From Pseudoalteromonas caenipelagi (GTDB taxonomy: Bacteria > Pseudomonadota > Gammaproteobacteria > Enterobacterales > Alteromonadaceae), in assembly GCF_013140855.1 (NCBI RefSeq), contig NZ_JABBPG010000008.1:62001-126000 (forward strand): a stretch of 64,000 nucleotides of DNA, read 5' to 3'. Every line of letters begins with the position of its first letter. Position 1 is the stretch's first letter. Shown here in pieces: positions 37,364 to 45,742 of the stretch. The notes under the pieces were generated by a model. The model was given only the letters and a program-made list of their open reading frames with translations. It ran no database searches and had not been told where the DNA came from. Both the position numbers and the translations under genes were made by a program.

Positions 37364-38176
37364 ATGTCGAAATTAGTTGTCGGAAATATGGAAAACAAAA
37401 AAGAAGAAATAGAATGTATTGAAAATACTAAAGATGTTGATATGGTTCAAATTATTAATATGTTCAGTTTACTTCCAGATGTCCTTTTTTGGATAAAAAG
37501 TTCTAGGCATTGCTTTGTTTATGCTAATCAAGCTTTTGTGGACCACGTGGGTGCCGCAAAATTGGATGATGTGATTGGCAAGAACGACTTTGACTTCGCT
37601 CCAGTCCATGTGGCACGACAATTTATCCAAGATGACAAAAAGGTCTTAGCAGGAGCTTGTGTAACAGACCGTTTTGAAATAAATCAATCTAACAATGGCG
37701 AGCTGGCTTGGTTTACTACCTCAAAGCGACCATTGAAAGATAAGCAAGGCAACGTTATCGGCACATACGGTATAACTCGACACTTGCAAAAAACATCAAC
37801 AACACTTGCTCATATCAACGCGATAAAAACACCCGTTGAGTTTATTCGTCTCAACTATCAAAAAGCGATTACCATTGAGCAACTCGCTCAGATTGCCCAC
37901 TTATCTGTGAGTGCGTTAGAAAGAAGGTTCAAAAAATATCTAGCTAAAACACCAAAACAATTTTTAACAGAAACAAGGTTAGAACAAGCACGCAAGCTAC
38001 TTGTTGAAACGTCATTACCTATCTCATCTATCTGTTTTTGTACAGGGTTTGGTGATCCAAGCTACTTTGCTAAGCAATTTAAATGCTTTTTTGGCTTAAC
38101 CCCTTCACAAATTAGGAAAGACAACTATTTAGATATCAATAAACATCGACCCAATCCAGACAAATACTCGGTATGA
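37364..38176 (+). CDS. AraC-family regulator with N-terminal PAS domain
   Basis: A 270-residue transcription factor. The PAS domain (about 25-140) has FSLLPDVLFWIKSSRHCFVYANQAF and the DFDFAP turn, ending in GTYGITRHL. The C-terminal double helix-turn-helix (about 160-260) has ITIEQLAQIAHLSVSALERRFKKYL and ICFCTGFGDPSYFAKQFKCFFGLTPSQIR. It diverges from the sugar-oxidation operon, which it may activate in response to a ligand or redox cue bound by PAS. GTG at 37361 or ATG at 37388 are alternative starts. Confidence 0.85.
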   Translation: MSKLVVGNMENKKEEIECIENTKDVDMVQIINMFSLLPDVLFWIKSSRHCFVYANQAFVDHVGAAKLDDVIGKNDFDFAPVHVARQFIQDDKKVLAGACVTDRFEINQSNNGELAWFTTSKRPLKDKQGNVIGTYGITRHLQKTSTTLAHINAIKTPVEFIRLNYQKAITIEQLAQIAHLSVSALERRFKKYLAKTPKQFLTETRLEQARKLLVETSLPISSICFCTGFGDPSYFAKQFKCFFGLTPSQIRKDNYLDINKHRPNPDKYSV

Positions 38177-38495
38177 ATATCTTATACAATATAATTTTAA
38201 TTTCTACAACTAGTCCATTATTCAGGGGAATGTGTCATTTAGAGATAAACATAAGACTTTGAATGAGAACTTCCTGAATTGATATTTACGTGCGGGTCGT
38301 AACTTTTGTGGGTGTATATGTTAATAAATAATATACTATTTGCAGTTTTTTTATACTTTTTTGTTATGCAACCTTCTGATTTTTGGGCGTAAGTTACAGC
38401 TTTATGAAAGCTGCTCTTTCCTTAGCTTTGACTCTGAGTTATTATGCGCAAAATGGTAATGGGAATTATTGTTAATTGCAGTAAGCGCTTAAACT
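38177..38495. other. Intergenic region upstream of feoAB
   Basis: About 320 AT-rich bases. No gene is supported. Just before feoA, AATGGTAATGGGAATTATT (about 38452-38470) loosely resembles a Fur site in its left half only, so iron control is plausible but not shown. Confidence 0.35.
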
Positions 38496-38726
38496 ATGAC
38501 TTTAAATGATTTAAAACCACGACAAAAAGCCGTTATTTCTGCATTGGGGCACCAAGATGTTGCACTCGCCAGTCGTATCATGGCCCTTGGTTTAGTACCT
38601 GGAGAGTCAATCGAGCTGATGAACGTTGCTCCTATGGGCTGTCCATTACAGGTAAAGGTAGGTGACACCCTAGTGAGTGTTCGTAAAACTGATGCGAGCT
38701 TTATTTCTTTAACATTAAATACTTAG
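38496..38726 (+). CDS. feoA: Ferrous iron transport protein A
   Basis: A 76-residue SH3-like protein of normal FeoA length, with the conserved ALASRIMALGLVPGESIELMNVAPMGCPLQVKVGDT core. It binds the cytoplasmic side of FeoB and supports Fe(II) uptake. It is 8 bases before feoB, so co-transcribed. The third gene, feoC, is absent. Confidence 0.93.
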   Translation: MTLNDLKPRQKAVISALGHQDVALASRIMALGLVPGESIELMNVAPMGCPLQVKVGDTLVSVRKTDASFISLTLNT

Positions 38727-38734
38727 GGGCGCAG

Positions 38735-40828
38735 ATGAAAGTTGCATTAGTGGGTAACCCCAATAGTGGCAAAACCACACTGTTTAATCGCTTAACTGGC
38801 TCAAAACAAAAGGTAGGTAACTGGCCCGGAGTGACGGTTGAGCAAAAACTCGGTCAATGTACCTTGGCTACGGGGTTACATATTGAGCTTATCGACTTGC
38901 CTGGCCTTTACAGTGTTGAACAAATAGAGCCTGGACAAGATGAACAAATTGCCATTGATTTTTTACGCCAAGGTGATGCTGACTTAATCATCAATATTGT
39001 TGATACCTCTAATTTAGAGCGCAACCTAGTGCTGACAACTCAGCTGCAAGAGCTTGGTACGCCTATGGTGGTGGCAGCCAATATGGTGGATGTAGCGACC
39101 CAACGCGGTAAATCTCTTGATGTATCGCTATTAAGTGAACGTTTGCAATTACCCGTTATTGAAGTCATTGGTTCAACTGGCAAAGGTCTTGATTCATTAA
39201 AACAAGCACTTACAAGTACATTAGCTGATAGTAAACCCAAACCTGATGTGGTCACAAAACAGCAAGTACAGCAGCATGATCCTGTTGCGGCAACGGTTGC
39301 ACGTTACAAACGGGTGCGTGGCCTAACTCAAGGGGTGAATATTATTTCACCCCAACGTTCAGACATAACAGACTCCATTGATAAGGTTGTTCTTAATCGA
39401 TTTTTGGGTGTGCCTATCTTTTTGGCGATGATGTATTTGATGTTTACCATTGCCGTTAATTTTGGTGCCGTGTTTATTGATTTTTTCGATATTTTTGTCG
39501 GCGCTTTGTTAATTGATGGAGTTAAAGAAGTACTTGGCGCTGTAGGTGCGTCTGCATGGCTCAGTGTGTTACTTGCCGATGGTTTTGGTGCTGGTGTGCA
39601 ATTAGTTGCAACATTTATCCCTGTGATAGGGGTACTCTATTTATGCTTATCGTTACTTGAAGACAGTGGTTATTTGTCTCGCGCGGCATTTGTGATTGAC
39701 CGTTTAATGTCATCTATCGGATTACCGGGTAACGCATTTGTGCCTTTAATCGTTGGTTTTGGTTGTAATGTGCCTGCGGTGATGTCAGCGCGCACCATGA
39801 ACCGAGAGTCTGACAGATTATTAACAATAATCATGGCGCCATTTATGTCGTGTGGTGCTCGGTTAACGGTTTACGCTTTGTTTGCTGCAGCGTTTTTTCC
39901 AACCAATGGCGCTAATGTGGTATTTGCCTTGTATTTACTGGGTATTGTTGTTGCTGTTGGTAGTGGTTTTATATTCAGGAAACTGGTTTTCACCGGTGAA
40001 AAAACGCCTTCTTATACAGAAATGCCAGCTTACCATCTACCAGTATGGCGCAATATTTGGCTAACAACCTGGCACCGCTTAAAAGGGTTTATTGCACGCG
40101 CTGGCAAAACCATCGTGATGGTGGTTATGTTATTGAGTATGCTTAATTCAATTGGCACCGACGGCAGCTTTGGTAATGAAAATACCGAACGTTCATTATT
40201 AGCCAAAACCGCACAGCTAGTGACGCCTGCGTTTAAACCTTTAGGGATTGAAGAAGATAATTGGCCGGCAACGGTGGGCATTGTCACCGGTCTGTTCGCT
40301 AAAGAAGCCATTGTAGGTACTTTAGATGCGCTTTATATCGGTGAAGAGCAGCAAGAAAGCGAGTTTTCGCTGACTAACGCAACCGCTGAGGCCTTAAGCA
40401 CTATCCCTAACAATTTTATAGACCTATTAGGTAACTTAGGCGATCCATTAGGGTTAGGCGCATTAGATGAACAAGATGCCAACAGCAATGCGCTGTTAAC
40501 GCAAATGGCCAGTCAATTTAATGGCCAGCTTGGGGCATTTAGCTACCTCGTTTTAATTTTGCTGTATACCCCTTGTGTGGCTGTATTAGGCGCGGTTAAA
40601 CGCGAGTCTGGAGCACGTTGGATGTGGCTGGTGATAGGCTGGACAACTTCTTTGGCTTATATTCTATCTACGAGCATTTATCAGCTAGCAAATTTTGCTC
40701 AGCAGCCTCTATTTGCTGGTACTTGGCTCGCCGTAATGGGGGGAATTGCATTTGCTTGGTGGCTGGGTTTAAGAGGGCTTGGTAAACAATTAAACAAACC
40801 GCCCACGTATCAAATTAATCTGAGTTGA
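38735..40828 (+). CDS. feoB: Ferrous iron transporter B
   Basis: A 697-residue inner-membrane Fe(II) transporter with an N-terminal GTPase: G1 GNPNSGKT at 7-14, G3 DLPG near 54, G4 NMVD near 115. The C-terminal part has about eight membrane segments with the conserved LPGNAFVPLIVGFGCNVPAVMSART gate and FKEAIVGTLDALY-like second gate (AKEAIVGTLDALY). It is shorter than E. coli FeoB but complete. GGGGCG precedes the ATG, and a clear terminator follows the stop. Confidence 0.95.
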   Translation: MKVALVGNPNSGKTTLFNRLTGSKQKVGNWPGVTVEQKLGQCTLATGLHIELIDLPGLYSVEQIEPGQDEQIAIDFLRQGDADLIINIVDTSNLERNLVLTTQLQELGTPMVVAANMVDVATQRGKSLDVSLLSERLQLPVIEVIGSTGKGLDSLKQALTSTLADSKPKPDVVTKQQVQQHDPVAATVARYKRVRGLTQGVNIISPQRSDITDSIDKVVLNRFLGVPIFLAMMYLMFTIAVNFGAVFIDFFDIFVGALLIDGVKEVLGAVGASAWLSVLLADGFGAGVQLVATFIPVIGVLYLCLSLLEDSGYLSRAAFVIDRLMSSIGLPGNAFVPLIVGFGCNVPAVMSARTMNRESDRLLTIIMAPFMSCGARLTVYALFAAAFFPTNGANVVFALYLLGIVVAVGSGFIFRKLVFTGEKTPSYTEMPAYHLPVWRNIWLTTWHRLKGFIARAGKTIVMVVMLLSMLNSIGTDGSFGNENTERSLLAKTAQLVTPAFKPLGIEEDNWPATVGIVTGLFAKEAIVGTLDALYIGEEQQESEFSLTNATAEALSTIPNNFIDLLGNLGDPLGLGALDEQDANSNALLTQMASQFNGQLGAFSYLVLILLYTPCVAVLGAVKRESGARWMWLVIGWTTSLAYILSTSIYQLANFAQQPLFAGTWLAVMGGIAFAWWLGLRGLGKQLNKPPTYQINLS

Positions 40829-40829
40829 T

Positions 40830-40862
40830 AATAAAAATGGTGCTTTTAGCGCCATTTTTATT
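40830..40862 (+). terminator. Rho-independent terminator of feoAB
   Basis: AATAAAAATGGTGC and GCGCCATTTTTATT pair over 14 positions (one G-U type mismatch) around a TTTTA loop. The stem ends in a T-rich arm, three bases after the feoB stop. Confidence 0.85.
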
Positions 40863-40983
40863 ATCTGCACTGTATGGCATGTTTATCCTAAATAATAAAA
40901 GCATCTTATCTTACTGCCTAGAGTGAATGTAAAACCATGCTTGTTCGGTCTACATCAGTCATACAGATAAATGAGAGAATAAG

Positions 40984-41835
40984 ATGATCCAAAATTATAT
41001 TAATCATGCCGTCAAAGTGTGCGTCTGTTTAAGCCTTGCACTTTTAGGCGTGTCATTGGCATTAAATGGCAGCGAAAAAGAAATGACGACTATGGTCAAC
41101 TTTTTCAACATGGGAAGCGCGATAAGCGCAAATGGTTTTGGCAGGCTGTTCGGTGCTTTGATGTTGCTTGCTGCGGCCTTGGTGCTATGTTCGAAAAAGC
41201 AGAAATTATCCATGTTGAGCTTTGGCCTTATATTACTGGTAGCCGCGCTTCCTTTACTGACCTTGCTTGACTCGAGTCGTTATATCGAAAGTCTAGGCGG
41301 CTTTCCAATTTTAGGGTCGGGCCAAGGTGTTATCAAATATGCAGCGCTTATCCCTTTAGCGTTAACGCTCTTTTTTGCGTCGCGGTTCTCGCTTGTGCAA
41401 CTTGCATGGTTTAATTACTTACCGGTTGCTATGGTGCTCATGTGGATTGGGGGCTTAAAGTTCTATGAGTTTGAGGCCAAAGGCATTGTATCTTTGGTGA
41501 GCACCTCGCCATTTATGTCTTGGTTGTATGAATTGTTTTCGGTTCAATGGGCGTCAAATCTGATTGGCAGCTACGATATCCTATTTGCCGTATTACTGGG
41601 GGTTGGCCTAACAATAAGGCGCTATAAGCTGCTAATCATTGCGATGTTAGGGTGTGGCGCTGTATTTGTAATGACGCAAACTTTTTTAATCACAGCACAA
41701 GGTGCGTTTAGTGCTCAAACGGTACTGGCTGGACTTGGTCAATTTGTGATTAAAGACTTGTGGTTTATCGCGAATTTACTGGTGATTTTAAAGTTCACCC
41801 TGCAACTTTATAGCACTTCGAATAATGGCGATTAG
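40984..41835 (+). CDS. DUF417 / RclC (YkgB)-like membrane protein
   Basis: A 283-residue protein with about eight hydrophobic segments. VLMWIGGLKFYEFEAKGIVSLVSTSPFMSWLYELF matches the DUF417 core, and GLGQFVIKDLWFIANLL matches its C-terminal end. The E. coli member RclC belongs to the reactive-chlorine stress operon, but its molecular role is unclear, and no rcl partners are near here. Longer than the usual DUF417 by about 80 residues, partly between the first and second helices. Confidence 0.75.
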   Translation: MIQNYINHAVKVCVCLSLALLGVSLALNGSEKEMTTMVNFFNMGSAISANGFGRLFGALMLLAAALVLCSKKQKLSMLSFGLILLVAALPLLTLLDSSRYIESLGGFPILGSGQGVIKYAALIPLALTLFFASRFSLVQLAWFNYLPVAMVLMWIGGLKFYEFEAKGIVSLVSTSPFMSWLYELFSVQWASNLIGSYDILFAVLLGVGLTIRRYKLLIIAMLGCGAVFVMTQTFLITAQGAFSAQTVLAGLGQFVIKDLWFIANLLVILKFTLQLYSTSNNGD

Positions 41836-41914
41836 CAGCTATTTTTGTACAAAAATTATCCATGGTGCTATAACTAAATAATGCGCTTGCTATAGCATTA
41901 AGGAGGAAGTTTCA

Positions 41915-42643
41915 ATGAAAGTATGGCTTTTATTACTGCTATTTTTGGCTTCTTCCGCGTTTGCTCAAAAATACACGGTGCTGGTTTATCATGGCGCTAA
42001 CCCTCCATATAGCTTCAAAGAAAACGACAAAGTAGTGGGTATTTTTACTGATATTTTTGCACGTTTGGCGCAGTTAACTGGGCATGAGTTTGAGTTTGTA
42101 GCAACCTCTGTTGCACGTGGGCAGCGCTTTTTTGATTCTGGACAAGTAGACATCGAACCTGGCGTTAGTATGCAATGGCGAATACAGCAAAAAGTACCAG
42201 GGATCTACACAATCACCTATGCCAAGTCGGTGGAAATCTTACTCGGTAATAACGCTAATACGCTGGAAGATGTTAGCCAAGCATATGGGAGCCTCGTTGG
42301 TCGAGTGAGAGGGTATCGTTATGGTGCATTTGAAAGTCATTTTGATGAAGATAAATTGATTGTTTATGACAATATTTCAGAAAAAGAATTACTAGGTCAA
42401 CTTGCCTACGGCCGCTTAGACTATGTATTGATTGGCAAAGACACTGCGCACTATTATATGGCGAACAACCCCGCCTATCGACATTTTAAAGACGCTTATA
42501 TCATTGAAACTGCAAAGGTTGCTATGCGCCTGCAGCCTCACCTAACTGATTTAAAAGAGCAGCTCAACACCGCGTTAACTACTATGGTTAATAACCAAGA
42601 AATTGCAGCGATTTATAAAAAGTATACTGATTATCAGCATTAG
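41915..42643 (+). CDS. Orphan amino-acid-type periplasmic binding protein
   Basis: A 242-residue SBP_bac_3-like protein. Signal peptide about 1-17 (SSAFAQ); then VYHGANPPYSFKENDKVVGIFTDIF, the usual ligand-site opening, and GRLDYVLIGKDTAHYYM. GGAGG precedes the ATG. No ABC permease or ATPase is adjacent. It overlaps the convergent Lrp gene by four bases. Third orphan binding protein of the window. Confidence 0.8.
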   Translation: MKVWLLLLLFLASSAFAQKYTVLVYHGANPPYSFKENDKVVGIFTDIFARLAQLTGHEFEFVATSVARGQRFFDSGQVDIEPGVSMQWRIQQKVPGIYTITYAKSVEILLGNNANTLEDVSQAYGSLVGRVRGYRYGAFESHFDEDKLIVYDNISEKELLGQLAYGRLDYVLIGKDTAHYYMANNPAYRHFKDAYIIETAKVAMRLQPHLTDLKEQLNTALTTMVNNQEIAAIYKKYTDYQH

Positions 42644-43071
42644 GTTGACGACAGCATAATGCTGGTTTCACTGTTTAAGATACCCGGAATTTCTCTGACT
42701 TCTCTGAGCACACCATCAAATGCGCTTAAGTTAGCAGCTTTAATTTCTGCGATAAGATCCCATGCGCCGTTGGTGGTGTGAAGTCTAATAAGCTCAGGTA
42801 TGCCTTTGAGTTTTTGAATAACCTGCGATGTCGAATGACCCACCACTTCAATCATCATTACAGCACGCACTGCATCACTGTCTATTTCTTCATGTACTCT
42901 AACAGTAAAACCTAGTATAGCCCCACAACTTACTAGTCGGTCTAAACGGTTTTGTACTGTCCCGCGAGATACATCTAGTAAATTGGCAAGAGTAGATACG
43001 GATGCTCGGCCATCTTTTCGCAGCGCAGCGATCAGGGCTTTGTCTAAGGAGTCATAGAGGTAAGGTTGCAT
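42640..43071 (-). CDS. Lrp/AsnC-family transcriptional regulator
   Basis: A 143-residue regulator. The N-terminal helix-turn-helix is LDKALIAALRKDGRASVSTLANLLDVSRGTVQNRLDRL, and the C-terminal RAM ligand domain includes GAWDLIAEIKAANLSAFD. ATG at 43071 gives the normal family start (MQPYLYDSLD); upstream in-frame ATGs add 20 atypical residues. No strong ribosome-binding site is visible. It diverges from ctlX and the AGCS symporter, which it probably controls in response to an amino acid. Confidence 0.88.
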   Translation of the reverse strand: MQPYLYDSLDKALIAALRKDGRASVSTLANLLDVSRGTVQNRLDRLVSCGAILGFTVRVHEEIDSDAVRAVMMIEVVGHSTSQVIQKLKGIPELIRLHTTNGAWDLIAEIKAANLSAFDGVLREVREIPGILNSETSIMLSST

Positions 43072-43321
43072 GTGAGTTCTAAAAGAGTGAAACCTATGAT
43101 TAAAATAACAGTGATCTGCCATTTTGTACAATATGCTTACTAATTGTGCTAAAAATTTATGCTTATTGTGTGATGTTTTGCCATTTTAACTAAAGATTTC
43201 GCTCGCTATAGTAACCTAGACATTATGACAACATGATAGGAGGGGCCATGCAGCCTTTCATTTTTTTTATTGAACATACATTTTCAGATATTACTTTATC
43301 ACTCTGTAGTAAGGTTAGGGT

Positions 43322-44230
43322 ATGAGCGCTATTCAAGCCCCCAATGCTGTAGTGATGATCCGCCCACATCATTTTGTATCCAACCCACAAACTATGCAGG
43401 ACAATGCTTATCAAGTGGAGGCACAGAGCGCTCAGGTGAGTGAATTGGCTTATAAAGAGGTAACTTATGTTGCGGATACACTGCAAAATGCTGGTGTCGA
43501 TGTGCATTTATTTGAAGATGAAAGTCGCTTAACACCAGACTCTGTGTTTCCAAATAATTGGTTTTCAACACACCGTGATGGGCAACTGATCACCTATCCC
43601 ATGTATGCACTGAATCGTCGTGCCGAACGTCGCTTGGATATCGTGGAGTTTTTAAAGCAGCACTATCATGTAGCGTCTATAACTGATTTGAGTCAATTGG
43701 CGCAGAGTAACTTGTTTTTAGAAGGTACGGGCTCAATGGTTATAGATCACATCCATAAAATCGCCTTTGCGGTTGAGTCAAAGCGTACATGTGCTAAGTT
43801 GGTTAAACAAGTCTGTCAGCAGCTCGGCTATCAAGCACATGTATTTAATGCGTTTGATGAACAACAAATGGCCGTATATCACACCAATGTTCTAATGTGT
43901 GTTGCTACAGAGTTTGTGATGATAGGTTTAGATATGGTGCCTGTAGCGCAACGCTCGGCGTTACTTGCGTACTTTAAAAGCCAAAATAAGACCGTGATCC
44001 GACTGACTAATGCGCAGGTAGCTCACTTTTGTGGTAATGCATTAGAGTTACAAGGTCATCAAGGGCGCGTTTTAGCTTTATCTCAAAGCGCTTTAGATGC
44101 ATTGAGTGACGAGCAAAAACATATCATAGAGCGCTCTGCGAGTTTGTTACCTATGAGTATTCCCACTTTGGAATCGGCTGGTGGCTCGATACGCTGTATG
44201 CTAGGTGGTGTGCACTTACAAAAACGATAA
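43322..44230 (+). CDS. ctlX: Arginine deiminase-related hydrolase, CtlX type
   Basis: A 302-residue amidinotransferase/penten-fold protein. VFPNNWFSTH (about 75-84) and EGTGSMVIDH (about 138-147) carry acidic and His residues of the active site, VYHTNVLM the catalytic histidine region, and SAGGSIRCMLGGVHL near the C-terminus the nucleophilic cysteine. CtlX-type enzymes hydrolyse citrulline to ornithine. Next to an amino-acid symporter and an Lrp regulator, a role in citrulline or arginine catabolism fits. Confidence 0.82.
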   Translation: MSAIQAPNAVVMIRPHHFVSNPQTMQDNAYQVEAQSAQVSELAYKEVTYVADTLQNAGVDVHLFEDESRLTPDSVFPNNWFSTHRDGQLITYPMYALNRRAERRLDIVEFLKQHYHVASITDLSQLAQSNLFLEGTGSMVIDHIHKIAFAVESKRTCAKLVKQVCQQLGYQAHVFNAFDEQQMAVYHTNVLMCVATEFVMIGLDMVPVAQRSALLAYFKSQNKTVIRLTNAQVAHFCGNALELQGHQGRVLALSQSALDALSDEQKHIIERSASLLPMSIPTLESAGGSIRCMLGGVHLQKR

Positions 44231-44262
44231 TAAAGCACGCAAGTGCGTAAGAGGAGTTCGGC

Positions 44263-45678
44263 ATGATCAATGAAGTAATAGCAAGTATTAACGGCCTGTT
44301 ATGGGGTGAAGGTCAATTACTTATTTATATTTTGTTGTTTGCCGGCGTGTGGTTTTCAGCCCGCTTAGGGCTTATCCAACTGCGTCAATTTACGCACATG
44401 TTTAAGCTCCTAAAGAGCAGCGGTAACGCCGATAAAGAAAAAGTGAGCTCTTTTCAAGCCTTGTGCACCGGTTTATCTGCTCGTGTTGGCACCGGTAATT
44501 TAGCTGGTGTTGCTGTGGCTATTTCGCTCGGTGGCAGCGGTGCCATTTTTTGGATGTGGGTCATTGCGCTGCTAGGCATGGCAACAGGGTTTGCTGAAAG
44601 TGTGCTTGGTCAAGTATACAAAGTGCGTGATAGTGAAGGTGAGTTTCGTGGAGGGCCGGCATATTATATTCAACTAGGTTTAAATAAACGTTGGTTGGCT
44701 ATCACGTTTGCTGTTTGTTTGTTCTTGGGATATGGCTTTAGCTTTAGTGCCATGCAAACTAATACGATTACAGATGCCTTATCGTTTGCGTTTGATATTC
44801 CACCGTTCTACTCCGGCGTGGTGATCACAGTGCTCGCAGGCTCTATTATAATGGGGGGCTTTAAAGCAATAGCGCGCTTTGCTGAGCGGGTTGTGCCGAT
44901 CATGGGCATACTTTTTGTGTCCGCAGCCATACTCATCACGCTTATTAACTTTAAGCATGTTCCAGCCATGCTTGAAGATATCTTGCTTTCTGCATTTGGA
45001 CTACAAGAAGCCGGGGCTGGTGCTATGGGGGCTGCGATTAAAAATGGCATTCAGCGAGGCTTGTATTCCAATGAAGCGGGCGCGGGAAGCGTGCCTCATG
45101 CTTCAGGAGCTGCTAGTCCAATACCCAATCACCCAGTAACTCAAGGGTATATTCAAATGCTAGGGGTGTTTTTTGATACCATTGTGCTTTGTAGTTGCAC
45201 GGCCGTGATCATTTTGCTCGCTGATGTGAATATTAGTGGCGACATGGAAGGGATCCGATTAACGCAAAATGCCATGACAGCTCATTTAGCACAAGGCGGT
45301 GTTTATTTTGTAGCAGGTGCAATCACGTTATTTGCATTTACGTCGGTTGTCGCCAATTTTGCATACGCAGAGAGTAATTTACATCTGTTTAAGCTTGATA
45401 ATAAAGTAGGTCGTAGTATCTATACCACAATGTACTTGGGCATGATGTTATGGGGAGCAACTGCGACCCTAAAAGAAGTATGGAGCTTGGCGGATATGGC
45501 TTTGGGTTTGATGACCTTGGTTAATATTTTTGCCATCGTTCAACTCACACCGACTATTGTTGCTGTAAATAAAGATTACAACAAACAAAGAAAACAGGGA
45601 AAAGAGCCTGAATTTAACGCCAAGCAGGTGGCTATTCAAGGGCAATGTGAGCCTGGTATATGGGATAAGTCTACCTAG
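44263..45678 (+). CDS. Alanine/glycine:cation symporter (AGCS) family transporter
   Basis: A 471-residue inner-membrane protein with about eleven membrane segments. Family signatures are FQALCTGLSARVGTGNLAGVAVA (about 68-90), RGGPAYYIQLGL and the GLYSNEAGAGSVPHASGAA segment (about 270-288). It imports alanine, glycine or a related amino acid with Na+ or H+. GAGGAG precedes the ATG. It is 32 bases after ctlX, so co-transcribed, and may import the CtlX substrate. Confidence 0.9.
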   Translation: MINEVIASINGLLWGEGQLLIYILLFAGVWFSARLGLIQLRQFTHMFKLLKSSGNADKEKVSSFQALCTGLSARVGTGNLAGVAVAISLGGSGAIFWMWVIALLGMATGFAESVLGQVYKVRDSEGEFRGGPAYYIQLGLNKRWLAITFAVCLFLGYGFSFSAMQTNTITDALSFAFDIPPFYSGVVITVLAGSIIMGGFKAIARFAERVVPIMGILFVSAAILITLINFKHVPAMLEDILLSAFGLQEAGAGAMGAAIKNGIQRGLYSNEAGAGSVPHASGAASPIPNHPVTQGYIQMLGVFFDTIVLCSCTAVIILLADVNISGDMEGIRLTQNAMTAHLAQGGVYFVAGAITLFAFTSVVANFAYAESNLHLFKLDNKVGRSIYTTMYLGMMLWGATATLKEVWSLADMALGLMTLVNIFAIVQLTPTIVAVNKDYNKQRKQGKEPEFNAKQVAIQGQCEPGIWDKST

Positions 45679-45699
45679 CGTTTGTACGTATGATTCTCA

Positions 45700-45734
45700 A
45701 TATGCTCAATCTAAGTGTTTAGGATTGAGCATAT
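45700..45734. terminator. Hairpin between convergent genes
   Basis: ATATGCTCAATC and GATTGAGCATAT pair perfectly over 12 bp around 11 bases, between the AGCS gene and the convergent large S8 gene. No long T-tract on either side, but position suggests a bidirectional terminator. Confidence 0.55.
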
Positions 45735-45742
45735 CAATAAAA

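Noticed and set aside
38452..38470. Possible Fur site before feoA
   Set aside because: Only the left half fits the consensus and about 11 of 18 positions match by eye, too few to call as a feature.
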